A stretch of 60,264 bases of DNA from Sulfuritalea sp. Its GTDB lineage: Bacteria > Pseudomonadota > Gammaproteobacteria > Burkholderiales > Rhodocyclaceae. This document shows positions 8,514 to 17,543 of this stretch, piece after piece. The stretch covers positions 1-60,264 of the forward strand of contig JALHPU010000026.1 in assembly GCA_022842325.1 (NCBI GenBank). Direction: 5' to 3'. The translations under genes and the position numbers were made by a program. Every line of letters begins with the position of its first letter. Position 1 is the stretch's first letter. Below the pieces are notes generated by a model that was not told the origin of the DNA, made no database searches, and saw nothing but the letters and a program-made list of their open reading frames with translations.

Positions 8514-8672
8514 TGTCGTTTAGCGGGAATAAAATTTATTCTAAATGAAGAAAACTCTTGACAGGCGTCTTTTGTGGTGTATAAATGTCGTACAGGATGA
8601 ATAAAGTAGCTGCAGAATAACTTTACTCACTCTCGCATGCATCTTAAACCATTTTGCCGAAGGAGAGAACTA

Positions 8673-8924
8673 ATGGCTCAAGCCGTAACACCCCAAACCT
8701 ACCTTACAACTGATGAACTCGCCGCGATCATTAAGTATGACGCGCGCACGATCAGGGAGCGATTGAAGGACAGCGTGCTTCTTGAAGGCAGGCATTACAT
8801 CCGCCCATTTGGGGGAAGAAAAATCCTGTTCATCTGGGAGCGAATCGAGCAAGACATGGCTCTGCTATCTGTCCGCGAAAGCATCATGGTGCCTATGGCG
8901 AACGGGAGCGTATGCCATGGGTAA
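8673..8924 (+). CDS. Excisionase-like DNA-binding protein
   Basis: An 83-residue protein with a winged-helix/MerR-like N-terminus, YLTTDELAAIIKYDARTIRE, then a GRHYIRPFGGRKILFIWERIE wing, the pattern of phage excisionase-family recombination directionality factors. I chose the ATG at 8673 because of the AGGAGAG site upstream; an in-frame ATG at 8637 lacks one. Its end overlaps the integrase start at 8917, so the two are co-expressed. Excisionase activity is inferred from fold and position. Confidence 0.7.
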   Translation: MAQAVTPQTYLTTDELAAIIKYDARTIRERLKDSVLLEGRHYIRPFGGRKILFIWERIEQDMALLSVRESIMVPMANGSVCHG

Positions 8925-10212
8925 GATTCGCTGTAATCCCAATTCGGGAAACCTGTTTATTGACTTTCGCAATGCCGGTCAGCGTTGTCGGGAATACACC
9001 GCACTTCCTGATATTCCGGCGAACCGCAAGAAACTCGAAAAGCTTCTCGAACGCATCGAACTCGAAATCAAGCTGGGCGGCTTCGACTATGCCAAGGCAT
9101 TCCCAGGCAGCAAGAACATTGCCAAGTTTGTAACTGATGCGCCTGTGATGCCGAACCCGATTGCTGCCTCAGTAGCTCGTGCGGTAGGTGGTGGTGGGCC
9201 GGCGATAACGATGCCCACCTTCAACACTTTCGCCGACATCTGGGTCGCCGAGAACGAAGTCGCCTGGCGGCGCAGTCACCGCCGCACGGTGATGGATATT
9301 CTCAACGGGCACCTGCGCCCCATATTCGGGGAAAAGGGGGTCGGCGACATCACTAAAGCTGACATCCTGGCCTTTCGCTCTCAACTCGCCAAAGTACGCG
9401 GGCGAAAGGCTGAAACCCTGTCTGCCAAACGCATCAACGCCGTGATGGCGCCGCTGCGCCAAATCCTTAACGAAGCCGCCGACCGCTACGAATTTACCAC
9501 GGCCTTCCGCAATATCAAGCCGCTCAAGGTCCCGCGCTCCGACATCACGCCCTTCAGCCTCGGCGAGGTACAGCAGATCCTCAGCACCGTGCGCGACGAC
9601 TTTCGCGACTACTACACCGTGCGCTTCTTTACCGGCATGCGCACCGGGGAGATCGATGGCCTGAAGTGGAAATACATCGACTTCGAGCGTCGCCTGATCC
9701 TGGTGCGCGAGACCGTCGTCGATGGCGAAGAGGACACCACCAAGAACGACGGCAGCCAGCGCGACATCCAGATGAACGAGGCCGTGTATCAGGCCCTGCG
9801 GCGTCAAGAAGCGGCCACCCGCAAGATCAGTCGCTTCGTCTTCTGCAACCGCGAAGGTAAACACCTCGATCACGTCAATGTCACCAAGCGCGTCTGGTAT
9901 CCGCTACTGCGCCATCTGGGGCTGACCCTGCGTCGTCCCTATCAGACCCGCCATACCGCCGCCACCCTGTGGCTCGGATCCGGCGAGAACCCGCAATGGA
10001 TCGCGCGCCAGATGGGGCATGCCTCGACCGAGATGCTGTTCAAGGTCTATGCGCGCTTCGTGCCCAACCTCACGCGCCAGGACGGCTCGGCCTTCGAGCG
10101 TTTGCTCCTGCAAAGCGGCACCGTCGCCGCGCCTCCCGTCGCTGAGCCGGCGACATCGGCCACCCCGATTCCTCCTGCCGCGCCGATTCCGGCGGCAGCC
10201 ACTCCCGCATAG
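8917..10212 (+). CDS. Tyrosine integrase with DUF3596-type arm-binding domain
   Basis: A 431-residue site-specific recombinase, likely the integrase of the island at tRNA-fMet. The N-terminal MGKIRCNPNSGNLFIDFRNA, ALPDIPANRKKLEKLLERIE and FDYAKAFPGSK match the DUF3596 arm-binding domain. A SAM-like core-binding domain spans about residues 100-200. The catalytic domain carries RFFTGMRTGEI (first Arg), YQTRHTAATLWLGSGENPQW (second Arg and its His), GHAS and the nucleophile region MLFKVYARF. The tail is Ala/Pro-rich. The ATG at 8917 is the first methionine that gives the family N-terminus; the frame before it overlaps the excisionase gene. Confidence 0.92.
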   Translation: MGKIRCNPNSGNLFIDFRNAGQRCREYTALPDIPANRKKLEKLLERIELEIKLGGFDYAKAFPGSKNIAKFVTDAPVMPNPIAASVARAVGGGGPAITMPTFNTFADIWVAENEVAWRRSHRRTVMDILNGHLRPIFGEKGVGDITKADILAFRSQLAKVRGRKAETLSAKRINAVMAPLRQILNEAADRYEFTTAFRNIKPLKVPRSDITPFSLGEVQQILSTVRDDFRDYYTVRFFTGMRTGEIDGLKWKYIDFERRLILVRETVVDGEEDTTKNDGSQRDIQMNEAVYQALRRQEAATRKISRFVFCNREGKHLDHVNVTKRVWYPLLRHLGLTLRRPYQTRHTAATLWLGSGENPQWIARQMGHASTEMLFKVYARFVPNLTRQDGSAFERLLLQSGTVAAPPVAEPATSATPIPPAAPIPAAATPA

Positions 10213-10226
10213 GTAAAGGAACCCAC

Positions 10227-11114
10227 ATGAAACTCCCTGAAAAATCCAGCCATTCCCTGATTGCCCGCCTGGGCCCCGACGAGCGAGTCGAGGGCTGCTA
10301 CCGCTTCCAGTCCCTCGCGCGCCGTTGCAATGCCGACGGCTTCGAAGTCTGGCACGTGCGCCTCGCCGACCGTAGCGGTGTGATCGATACCTACCGGCCG
10401 TGCGATGGGGGTGACATCGTCTATCGACCGGACACTGACGCCCTGGTCCATGTCGCGTTCCGGACGCGACTCTTCAAGGACAGGCTGGTGGCCGATCTGC
10501 TCGAGTTTGATTTCATGAATGTCGTGGCCGACCCCGCTTGTGCACTCGATCGACTTCCGCGCCCATTGGCGCAGTCCCCGGAGGTGCTGGACCGGCTGGC
10601 AGAACTCGTTCACGGTATTCGTTATGACGCGCTGCGGCAGGCGCTCGACCGCGTCCTGGTCGATGATCGGCTGATGCTGAACCTGATCAGTCGGCCGGAC
10701 GTCCTGTTCGAACGCACGGTTGATGCGGCCAGCCTCATCGAGGAGGAAATGTACAACTTCCATCGGGTGGAGAAGGAGGCCGCGATCCTGGCCTGCCTTC
10801 TTCATCCGATGGGTGAGTTGAGTCTTTGCGATGAGTACTACCTGAGGGAAGAGCAAGCGCTGGAGAAACCGAGGGCGGCGCTGACGCTGATGCGGTGTGA
10901 GGAGGCACTGTCGAGCCTGGAGCAAACGAGGCCGACGGAAGGGGACTGGCTGCGGCAGGTCCTGGGCGTCGGATGCGCCGGGGTCAAGGACCTGATTCCG
11001 CTGGCGATTGCGGTGTCGCTGATCCGCGTGCAGAGGCAGGCGGCGGCAAAGCCACGGCAGCGCTTGCAGGTCGTTCGACCCCGAGGATATGAACAAGGGG
11101 ATTTCGGAGCATGA
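10227..11114 (+). CDS. OB-fold plus degenerate HD-domain protein (YhaM-like)
   Basis: A 295-residue protein beginning 14 bp after the integrase. Residues about 10-95 resemble an OB fold of the YhaM 3'-5' exoribonuclease group (RLGPDERVEGCYRF, VWHVRLADRSGVIDTY, LVADLLEF). The rest is helical like the HD domain of those enzymes, but the expected LLHD motif reads LLHPMGEL at residues 191-198, with Asp replaced by Pro194, and no other metal-binding His cluster is evident. I infer a non-catalytic nucleic-acid-binding relative. It shares 4 bp with the next gene, so the two are coupled. No specific function is claimed. Confidence 0.45.
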   Translation: MKLPEKSSHSLIARLGPDERVEGCYRFQSLARRCNADGFEVWHVRLADRSGVIDTYRPCDGGDIVYRPDTDALVHVAFRTRLFKDRLVADLLEFDFMNVVADPACALDRLPRPLAQSPEVLDRLAELVHGIRYDALRQALDRVLVDDRLMLNLISRPDVLFERTVDAASLIEEEMYNFHRVEKEAAILACLLHPMGELSLCDEYYLREEQALEKPRAALTLMRCEEALSSLEQTRPTEGDWLRQVLGVGCAGVKDLIPLAIAVSLIRVQRQAAAKPRQRLQVVRPRGYEQGDFGA

Positions 11115-11611
11115 GCTTCTTCACGGCGTCCCATTCATTATGGAATCTCTTCGCCATCATGACGGGCATTCTGCTTGCCTTTCTATTGCTCGCCCTGCCT
11201 GTACTGTTGCTGACGCGCCGACGCCTGTGGGCCAGGAAGTCGCCCGTGTTTGGGGAGATTGTCATCAAGTCGGCGGCAACGGAACCCCTCAATACCGGCA
11301 TCGACCCGGCCGACTACGCCACCGCGGAGGAGCAGCAAACCGCGCTGGATCGCTTGAGCCAACTGCCGCAGTTTCATCGGCTGCTCGACGGCACCCTGGT
11401 CGAGTGGGGAAGTGGCGCACGCGTTGCCCCTTGTGACTGCTCATTGCCTCCGGTGCCACATCTGATGATCTCCTGGGGTCCGAAGCAGCAGCAGGGGATC
11501 GTGACGAAAAGCGGCCTGGCTCACTATGTCAGCTATCAGGAACGAGTGGCGGCTGTGCTGCTTGTAAGTTCGCTAGATCCACCCCACTTCTCTAGCCAAA
11601 AGCTGCTCTGA
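11111..11611 (+). CDS. Hypothetical membrane protein, island cargo
   Basis: A 166-residue protein that I do not recognise. One N-terminal membrane helix (NLFAIMTGILLAFLLLALPV, then LLL) is followed by a basic stop-transfer patch and a soluble domain of about 125 residues. Its ATG overlaps the end of the preceding OB/HD-like gene, so both are likely made from one transcript. The last 15 or so residues look unlike a folded domain. The end may have been altered by events that also brought in the IS element 230 bp downstream. Confidence 0.45.
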   Translation: MSFFTASHSLWNLFAIMTGILLAFLLLALPVLLLTRRRLWARKSPVFGEIVIKSAATEPLNTGIDPADYATAEEQQTALDRLSQLPQFHRLLDGTLVEWGSGARVAPCDCSLPPVPHLMISWGPKQQQGIVTKSGLAHYVSYQERVAAVLLVSSLDPPHFSSQKLL

Positions 11612-11838
11612 CGTGAGTCTCCGCACGCCAATGTGCTGTGGGTCGGAGCGGCGAACTAAGCGGCATACCTCTCTTGCAGAGCCGTTGCTGTTCGCCGGCA
11701 AGTACTCCGGGGCGGCAGTTGTTCGGCCTTATGCAAAGCCTCACATGAGGCCGAACTTCGACCCGATGACGTCGGACAGGTCATCGGCCAAAGCGGACAG
11801 CCAAGGCAGCAACTGTGAAGGTCCGCATAAGGCTTAAT
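11612..11838 (+). other. Intergenic segment with a GTTCGGCC hairpin
   Basis: No convincing gene. GTTCGGCCT at 11721-11729 pairs with AGGCCGAAC at 11748-11756 (9-bp stem), and GCCTTATGC near 11726 is mirrored by GCATAAGGC just before the IS end. A 74-codon frame at 11613 has no protein-like features. The IS1182-type element is inserted at the right edge. Confidence 0.4.
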
Positions 11839-13410
11839 CTGTTGAAAAACCCGGTTTTGATTTACGGCGGGGATGGTCCATTGGTTGGGAATTGAATTTC
11901 TGACGAAATCGGTTGTGAGCTTTTAAAGGCGAAAAGCCTACAACCCGCTGTTACGCGGGGATCAGGTTCGCTTCCGGTGCGGTGGGCATCAACCATTTCG
12001 CCATTCTTCGCAAATTCTGCGCAGTTGCTGCCAGCAAGAACTCATCTTGCGCACCGCTGAAGCCACGAAGTCGCAGCTTGTCGAGTTTCAGAATGCGCTT
12101 GAGATGGGCGAACAACATTTCGACCTTCTTCCGATCTTTGCGTGATTGTGCGTAGGCTTCGGTCGCGGCGAGGGCGCGAACCACATCGCGCGCCTTCTCA
12201 TGGATGCTGCGAGTGATTTTGCGAGTCGAGGTCGTTGGGCAGCAACGGGGTTTCGTGGGGCACCCCACACAGTCAAACTGACTGGACCGATACTTGATGT
12301 TGTCTGCCTTGGTGATACGGGTGCGCGGATTCTTGAAGACACGCCAGTCGCAGCGTAGCGCCTTGCCTTCGGGGCAGCGGTACTCGTTGGCCTGCTCCAC
12401 CCACTCAAAGTCACTGCGCGAGAACGTACCGTCCTGGCGCTCTGACTTATCCCAGACTGGCACATGCGGCTCGATCTGCTTCTCATCGACCAGCCAACCG
12501 AGCATGGCGGCTGTCCCATAGTTGGTGTCGCCGACCAGACGCTCAGGCTTGAGGTCGAACTTGTCCTTGACCCGCTCCATCATCGACTTGGTGGCATCAA
12601 CCTCGGCTGTCTTATTTACGGCAGACGCTTCAACATCGACGATGATGCCGGACTTGAGATCGATCAGATAGTTTGTTGAGTAGGCGAAGAAGGCCGGACC
12701 ACCGGGGGCGGCGGTCCAGGACGCCGCCGGATCGGTCAGCGAGATGGATTTGCGCGGCGTACCCGGATCATTCGTTTCATCGAGTGCGGCCAGATACTCG
12801 CGCACCGGCCGAGTTGCCTCCTCCGGATTTCCCCAGTCAATTGGTTGATCTCCAAGCACACCACTTTGCCGCTGTGCATCGGCCTTGACGATACTGGCGT
12901 CGGTCGCGAAGCCTTCGCCGCGCACCAGCCCTTCGGCCATGCAGCGCTGAAGGACGCCTTCGAACAAATGACGAAAGGCTTCGCTGTCCCGAAAGCGACC
13001 ATGCCGGTTCTTGGAGAACGTCGAGTGATTCGGCACCGAATCTTCTAGGCCCAGCCGGCAGAACCAGCGGTAGGCCAAGTTGAGATGGACTTCCTCGCAC
13101 AGGCGCCGCTCTGAACGGATCCCGAAGCAGTAGCCGACGATCAGCATGCGGATCATCAGTTCCGGATCAATCGAGGGCCGTCCGACAGGGCTATAGAACG
13201 GTTCCAGGTGTTGCCGGAAGGAACTCAGGTCGAGGAAGTAATGAACGCCTCGTAGCAGATGATTCTGAGGAACATGGTCTTCCATACTGAACGTGTAGAA
13301 CAGTTGCTCACGACCCGTTGCTTGGCGACCCATCATGGCAAGGCATCCTCCTACACAATGCCATAATCATATACGTAATGCATATGGCATGTCAAGGGGT
13401 TTTTCAACAG
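11839..13410 (-). mobile_element. IS1182-family insertion sequence
   Basis: The inverted ends CTGTTGAAAAACCC (11839-11852) and GGGTTTTTCAACAG (13397-13410) bound a 1572-bp element with one transposase gene on the minus strand. AAT flanks both ends (11836-11838 and 13411-13413), a possible 3-bp target duplication or chance. The transposase frame is complete, so the copy looks intact. It separates the integrase module from the defence genes. Confidence 0.9.
11951..13336 (-). CDS. IS1182-family DDE transposase
   Basis: A 461-residue transposase. The N-terminal DUF772-like region reads FYSPVGRPSIDPELMIRMLI and YCFGIRSERRLCEEVHLNLA, followed by VPNHSTFSKNRHGRF. The DDE catalytic region begins with GFATDASIVKADA (first Asp) and continues to LVGDTNYG (second Asp). 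A C-terminal YRCPEGKALRC / CVGCPTKPRCC zinc-like segment and KVEMLFAHLKRILKLDKLRLRG (the Glu helix region) complete the IS1182 pattern. It moves the element by cut-and-paste transposition. Confidence 0.92.
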   Translation of the reverse strand: MMGRQATGREQLFYTFSMEDHVPQNHLLRGVHYFLDLSSFRQHLEPFYSPVGRPSIDPELMIRMLIVGYCFGIRSERRLCEEVHLNLAYRWFCRLGLEDSVPNHSTFSKNRHGRFRDSEAFRHLFEGVLQRCMAEGLVRGEGFATDASIVKADAQRQSGVLGDQPIDWGNPEEATRPVREYLAALDETNDPGTPRKSISLTDPAASWTAAPGGPAFFAYSTNYLIDLKSGIIVDVEASAVNKTAEVDATKSMMERVKDKFDLKPERLVGDTNYGTAAMLGWLVDEKQIEPHVPVWDKSERQDGTFSRSDFEWVEQANEYRCPEGKALRCDWRVFKNPRTRITKADNIKYRSSQFDCVGCPTKPRCCPTTSTRKITRSIHEKARDVVRALAATEAYAQSRKDRKKVEMLFAHLKRILKLDKLRLRGFSGAQDEFLLAATAQNLRRMAKWLMPTAPEANLIPA

Positions 13411-13556
13411 AATAGGCTGGTTGCCGTCGTTCGCTATCGGATAATTAAATGACAGCTTTCGCCACCACCGAAACTTCAGGTACGACGAATTAGTAACCTG
13501 CTCACCCCAATACCGAGGTGAATCGCTCCGGGGCCTGCGGAGGTCTTTGGTTTGGC

Positions 13557-13670
13557 TCAGAGGGTCTCGGCCTTACCGACTCGTTGAAGATAGTTATTGC
13601 CTTCGAATTCCGATGCCGGCGTGTGGCCCAACGGCCCCATCAACCAGTGATTGATAAACTGGGCTGCTAA
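13557..13670 (-). other. In-frame extension downstream of the nuclease stop
   Basis: Past the TAG of the nuclease gene the same frame stays open for 37 codons to a TGA at 13557-13559. It reads protein-like: FINHWLMGPLGHTPASEFEG, then NNYLQRVGKAETL. It may be the original C-terminus cut by a nonsense mutation, a relic of another gene, or chance. The rest of 13411-13556 shows nothing I recognise. Confidence 0.35.
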
Positions 13671-15752
13671 CTACGTGGGTGGCACTGCCGGCGCCGGATC
13701 GCCACCAGTTCGATAGCCTGCCTGCCGAGCAGCTTCTCGCTGGCTGTCCACGGTCCAGTTAGTGGGCAGGAAGTCCACCACCTGTAGCGCCTCGTCTTCT
13801 CCAACTGGGATCTGGACTGGCATGAGCTTCAGATGAGAAACGACGTTGATCACCTGGAAAGGGGTTCTCAGGTGTCGTAGGAAGTCTTCCGGCGTTGGCT
13901 TGTCCCCATCCCAAAGAAACAAAACCACCGATGCCGGATCGATGGCACTGAAACCAGCCCCTAGGCTGAAGCCGCGCGGTCCGATCTCGGACTGCTGGAA
14001 GAACCGAGCAATGCCACCTTCATCGGCAAAATGGAAAGTATCCTGATCAGTGAACGTCGCATATGGCAGCGAATTGACCACGCAATGGACGACCTGCTTG
14101 CCCACAGCTTCCGGCATGTAGGTGCTCAAGATGTCGGGGTATCGCTTGAGGCCTTCGGCCAACCGGCTTACTTGCTTGACGACTTTGCGAATACCGAGTG
14201 AGAAGAAGTAGGCCCTGACTGGATCTCCTCCGGCAAGGCCACGGCTCTTGCACTCGAATAGGAAAAGGTAGTCCCCCCAAACGAACGCCACGTCGTAGTC
14301 GTAGGTCTCACCTTCGCGGTCGCAGATGATGTTCTTGGCCTTGATGCCATGCTTGCCCAAGAGCGCAATCATGCTCTTCTCGAAGCGCTTTCCGCGCCCG
14401 TCAAGGTTGACCTCCAGCATCCCAAGCGTCGACAGAATGATGTTAGGGATCGAGGACGTCGCAGCGGAGATGGCAAGTAGTAGATAGCCTCCATCCTGCA
14501 ACTTGATCAGCGGCTGATCAAACAGATCGCGGCTTGCTTTCCGATAGGTTGCATGTTCGATAAAGACCTGGGCTTTACCCCCTTGGAGGCCAAGGCGCTG
14601 CAATAGCTCCAAGAGTTCGGCGTTGCTGAATCCGATGGTCAAACGTTTAGGGTCGCGAGGCTGCAAGGCTTTGTCGGCGACATCTTGGAGAACTGAATAA
14701 CCGCGGACCCACTCCGCGAGCGTCAACCCAGCGTATTCCGACTGATCGTCCGCGATCTCGCCTGACAGCAATTGGCTGAGCGCAGTGGCTCCATGAATTT
14801 CTTGAAGTGAGATCGCCTGGTTGGGCAGCAGATTAACCTCACTGTCAGTGCCGGAGACCTCCTTTTCGTAGCGTGAATCGGCGAGCACGGTCGCCCAATG
14901 CTGTCGCAAGCGCTCAGCCAACCGAGCATTTGCAACATAGTTGTAGAGTTCAAGGTAGTCATCAGACGGACGCGAATCCCACAGGCGCTTTACCCCGTGT
15001 TCAGCCCAGGCCGAATCAAGATCCTCTTTCCGATCCAAGGGGGCGTCCAAATAGCGGTGCCGGCGCTCCGAGAACTGCCAGTGCCTCCAAGCTGCGGCCA
15101 ACATTTGCACAGATCCAACAGCGAACCGGTCCTGGTCGGTTGGCGTAGGAAGCGGGGGCAACACAAGCACGCCCGTGTCGTCATACCAGCCATGAATATG
15201 AGCCTCCATACCGAGAGTGCTAGCGAGCGTCGTAAGAAGAAGTTCGTGAGCCCCTTCAGGGGAGAACTCTTTTCCGCCCTCTCCCCTAATAGTGACTTTT
15301 CCAAGATCTAGGACCCCTCCAGCGGTGGAGTTCTCGTACATCTGCTTTAGCAGGTCGGTGTACTCGCGATTGGAGCGGTCAAGCAATGCGGAGACTCGGA
15401 GTTCCGGAGACAGCGCCGCCGCCGCGGTCTTGGCGAGCAGTCCAAGGATCGACTGGTACACACCGTCGATCTCGTTCAGTCGAACTGCATGCGACCGAAC
15501 CAGCTCGGCTTGCTTTGGGTAGCCCTCACCATCAAGATGGATTGCGACCTGCTCGAGGAACTTGTCGCGATTCATCTGCTTCTTCGTATTGAGCCGCTTC
15601 AATACGAGTACCTCACTACGCCGCACGAGGCCAACTAGCTTGTCGACGTCCTGTGGAGTTAACGCGGTATCTGCAAGATGGTCTTCCAGAACCTGCCAAG
15701 ACAGCTTTTCAAGAGCTTCGCTGACAGGCGTTTCGCTGAGTTCAATCTTCAT
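13671..15752 (-). CDS. PD-(D/E)XK nuclease-domain protein, candidate defence gene
   Basis: A 693-residue protein; I do not recognise the full-length family. Residues 1-430 are mostly helical with no clear motif. The C-terminal part holds a restriction-endonuclease-like core: RFEKSMIALL with Glu458, YDYDVAFVWG with Asp487, and FLFECKSRG with Glu500 and Lys502. That E-D-ExK set fits a metal-dependent DNA nuclease. A further 190 residues follow, ending in a Pro-rich tail. The gene is divergent from thsA with a 320-bp gap and lies in a cluster of defence genes, which is the basis for calling it a candidate anti-phage effector. An open in-frame stretch continues past its TAG. Confidence 0.6.
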   Translation of the reverse strand: MKIELSETPVSEALEKLSWQVLEDHLADTALTPQDVDKLVGLVRRSEVLVLKRLNTKKQMNRDKFLEQVAIHLDGEGYPKQAELVRSHAVRLNEIDGVYQSILGLLAKTAAAALSPELRVSALLDRSNREYTDLLKQMYENSTAGGVLDLGKVTIRGEGGKEFSPEGAHELLLTTLASTLGMEAHIHGWYDDTGVLVLPPLPTPTDQDRFAVGSVQMLAAAWRHWQFSERRHRYLDAPLDRKEDLDSAWAEHGVKRLWDSRPSDDYLELYNYVANARLAERLRQHWATVLADSRYEKEVSGTDSEVNLLPNQAISLQEIHGATALSQLLSGEIADDQSEYAGLTLAEWVRGYSVLQDVADKALQPRDPKRLTIGFSNAELLELLQRLGLQGGKAQVFIEHATYRKASRDLFDQPLIKLQDGGYLLLAISAATSSIPNIILSTLGMLEVNLDGRGKRFEKSMIALLGKHGIKAKNIICDREGETYDYDVAFVWGDYLFLFECKSRGLAGGDPVRAYFFSLGIRKVVKQVSRLAEGLKRYPDILSTYMPEAVGKQVVHCVVNSLPYATFTDQDTFHFADEGGIARFFQQSEIGPRGFSLGAGFSAIDPASVVLFLWDGDKPTPEDFLRHLRTPFQVINVVSHLKLMPVQIPVGEDEALQVVDFLPTNWTVDSQREAARQAGYRTGGDPAPAVPPT

Positions 15753-16074
15753 TTGATTCCCTGAGAATTGTTGTGCGCTCTATTGTGTGACTATCACCAG
15801 CGGGGCCAGCGACTGCTTCACGCCAAGTAGCGTGAGTAACGGTGCTGGGGACTGATGTCAGCAACCGCTGTTTAGCAGGCGGTCAATGCATCGGGCTTAA
15901 CGTCTGCTTAGGCCGAAGTCCTGTCCTCGACCGAAGCGGCCATATAGCTATCGCGAGACGAGTGGCGGATGCCTGGTGCACGACCGGTCGTTCAGGCCAA
16001 CATCCTGCACTCGGGACCTCCCGATAGAGAAGCTTGCACATGCCGATCAGGTGAAAAGACGGTTATGCTACGGC
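15753..16074 (+). promoter_or_regulatory. Divergent control region between nuclease gene and thsA
   Basis: A 322-bp gap between divergently transcribed genes, so it should hold both promoters. I see no clear sigma-70 boxes or operators and no convincing small gene. The thsA frame is open through the last 99 bp, but without a Shine-Dalgarno or family-like residues. Confidence 0.4.
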
Positions 16075-17520
16075 ATGATCGCTCCCGATGCGGATTCCTT
16101 TGTTGAAGCCTATGTCGCTGCCCTGCACGATCAGACGGCCGCTGTCTTTGCCGGCGCCGGACTGTCGATTCCTACGGGAATGGTCGACTGGCGGACGCTT
16201 CTCAAGGGAATAGCCCGTGACCTCGGCCTCGACGTAACGAAGGAAACGGACCTGGTGACGCTCGCGCAGTTTCACGTGAATGAGCGCCGTGGTCGTCATC
16301 AGCTCAATCAAGCACTGATCGTCGAATTCAACAAGAGGGCGAAACTTTCTCCGAATCACGAGGTGCTGGCTTCGCTTCCAATCCAGACATACTGGACTAC
16401 CAATTACGATGCACTCATCGAGGAGGCGCTATCTAAGGCGGGCAGACTTGCGGATGTGAAGCGCACGGTAGAGAACCTAGCGACAACTCTTCCCCGCAGG
16501 GATGCTGTTGTCTACAAGATGCACGGTGACATCACTCAGCCAGACAAGGCGGTGGTGACAAAGGACGACTACGAGGCATACCCCAACTCGCATCAGTTGT
16601 TCTCAACGGCACTGCAGGGCGACCTGGTATCTAAGACATTCCTCTTCATCGGTTTCAGCTTCAGTGACCCGAACCTGAGCTACATCCTCGCCCGTATCCG
16701 GATGCTGCTGGGAGAGAACCGCCGTGAGCACTATTGCCTCCTTCGGCGCGTGCAACGAGCCGACTTTCCCAAAGCATCCGAGTACCAGTACGCCAAGGCG
16801 CGACAGGAACTCCAGGTCAAGGACCTACGTCGGTATGGAATCATCGGCATTCTGGTCGATGGATACGAGGAATACTCTGAGCTTCTCAGGCGTATCGAGA
16901 AGCGATTTCAAGCATCACGCATTTTCTTGTCTGGCAGCTCAATCGACTACGCGCCTCTGGGCGAGGTCGAAGGACCAAAACTGGTCAACGACCTGGCACG
17001 CTCGCTAATAATTGGCGGCGCCGGCATTGTCTCGGGATTCGGAGTAGGCGTCGGCCCACTTGTGGTCAACGGTGCTTTAGAAGCCGTAGAGAAAGAGGGA
17101 ACACGCGACCTGCACGATCGGCTGATATTGCGGCCGTTCCCGATCGCAATTGCTGACGTAGCACTACGTCGCAAGCGATGGACGGCGTATCGGCGAGAGA
17201 TGATTGGCAAAGCAGGCATCGCGATATTCCTCTTCGGGGAGAAAGTCGAGTCCGGAACGCGAAGCATCGCGGAGGGCGTCATTGAGGAGTTTCAGATTGC
17301 TCATGAACTCGGCCTCACCGTGATACCCGTCGGGGCAACCGGATCCGCGGCAAAGGTTCTGCACGATCGGGTTCTTTCCGACTTCAATTCCTTCTACCCG
17401 CACAAGGGGTACCGGACGCTGTTTGAAGCACTTGCCAAGCCAGGTACAACCAGGCAAATACTTGACCGCGTGCTGGCGTTGGTGAAGAAGCTCCAGTTGG
17501 ATCAACGCATTACCATGTGA
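16075..17520 (+). CDS. thsA: ThsA, SIR2-SLOG effector of type I Thoeris
   Basis: A 481-residue NAD-hydrolysing effector of Thoeris anti-phage defence. The SIR2 domain (about 1-280) has the nucleotide loop VFAGAGLSIPTG and catalytic Asn110 (YWTTNYDALI) and His150 (YKMHGD), in register with Asn112/His152 reported for Bacillus cereus ThsA. The C-terminal SLOG/STALD domain (about 285-481) begins RIFLSGSS. It holds GGAGIVSGFGVGVG and keeps Arg373, Lys390 (GEK) and Glu405 (IEEF), the same +2 offset from the signal-binding Arg371, Lys388 and Glu403 as I recall them. I chose ATG 16075 because it gives the family N-terminus and length (about 476). It lies 23 bp upstream of thsB. Once the SLOG domain binds cyclic ADP-ribose signal, the SIR2 domain depletes NAD. 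Confidence 0.93.
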   Translation: MIAPDADSFVEAYVAALHDQTAAVFAGAGLSIPTGMVDWRTLLKGIARDLGLDVTKETDLVTLAQFHVNERRGRHQLNQALIVEFNKRAKLSPNHEVLASLPIQTYWTTNYDALIEEALSKAGRLADVKRTVENLATTLPRRDAVVYKMHGDITQPDKAVVTKDDYEAYPNSHQLFSTALQGDLVSKTFLFIGFSFSDPNLSYILARIRMLLGENRREHYCLLRRVQRADFPKASEYQYAKARQELQVKDLRRYGIIGILVDGYEEYSELLRRIEKRFQASRIFLSGSSIDYAPLGEVEGPKLVNDLARSLIIGGAGIVSGFGVGVGPLVVNGALEAVEKEGTRDLHDRLILRPFPIAIADVALRRKRWTAYRREMIGKAGIAIFLFGEKVESGTRSIAEGVIEEFQIAHELGLTVIPVGATGSAAKVLHDRVLSDFNSFYPHKGYRTLFEALAKPGTTRQILDRVLALVKKLQLDQRITM

Positions 17521-17543
17521 GCAAAATTTGAGGGGAGAGAGCC

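Noticed and set aside
9169..9873. 234-codon minus-strand frame
   Set aside because: Antisense to the integrase catalytic region; no support.
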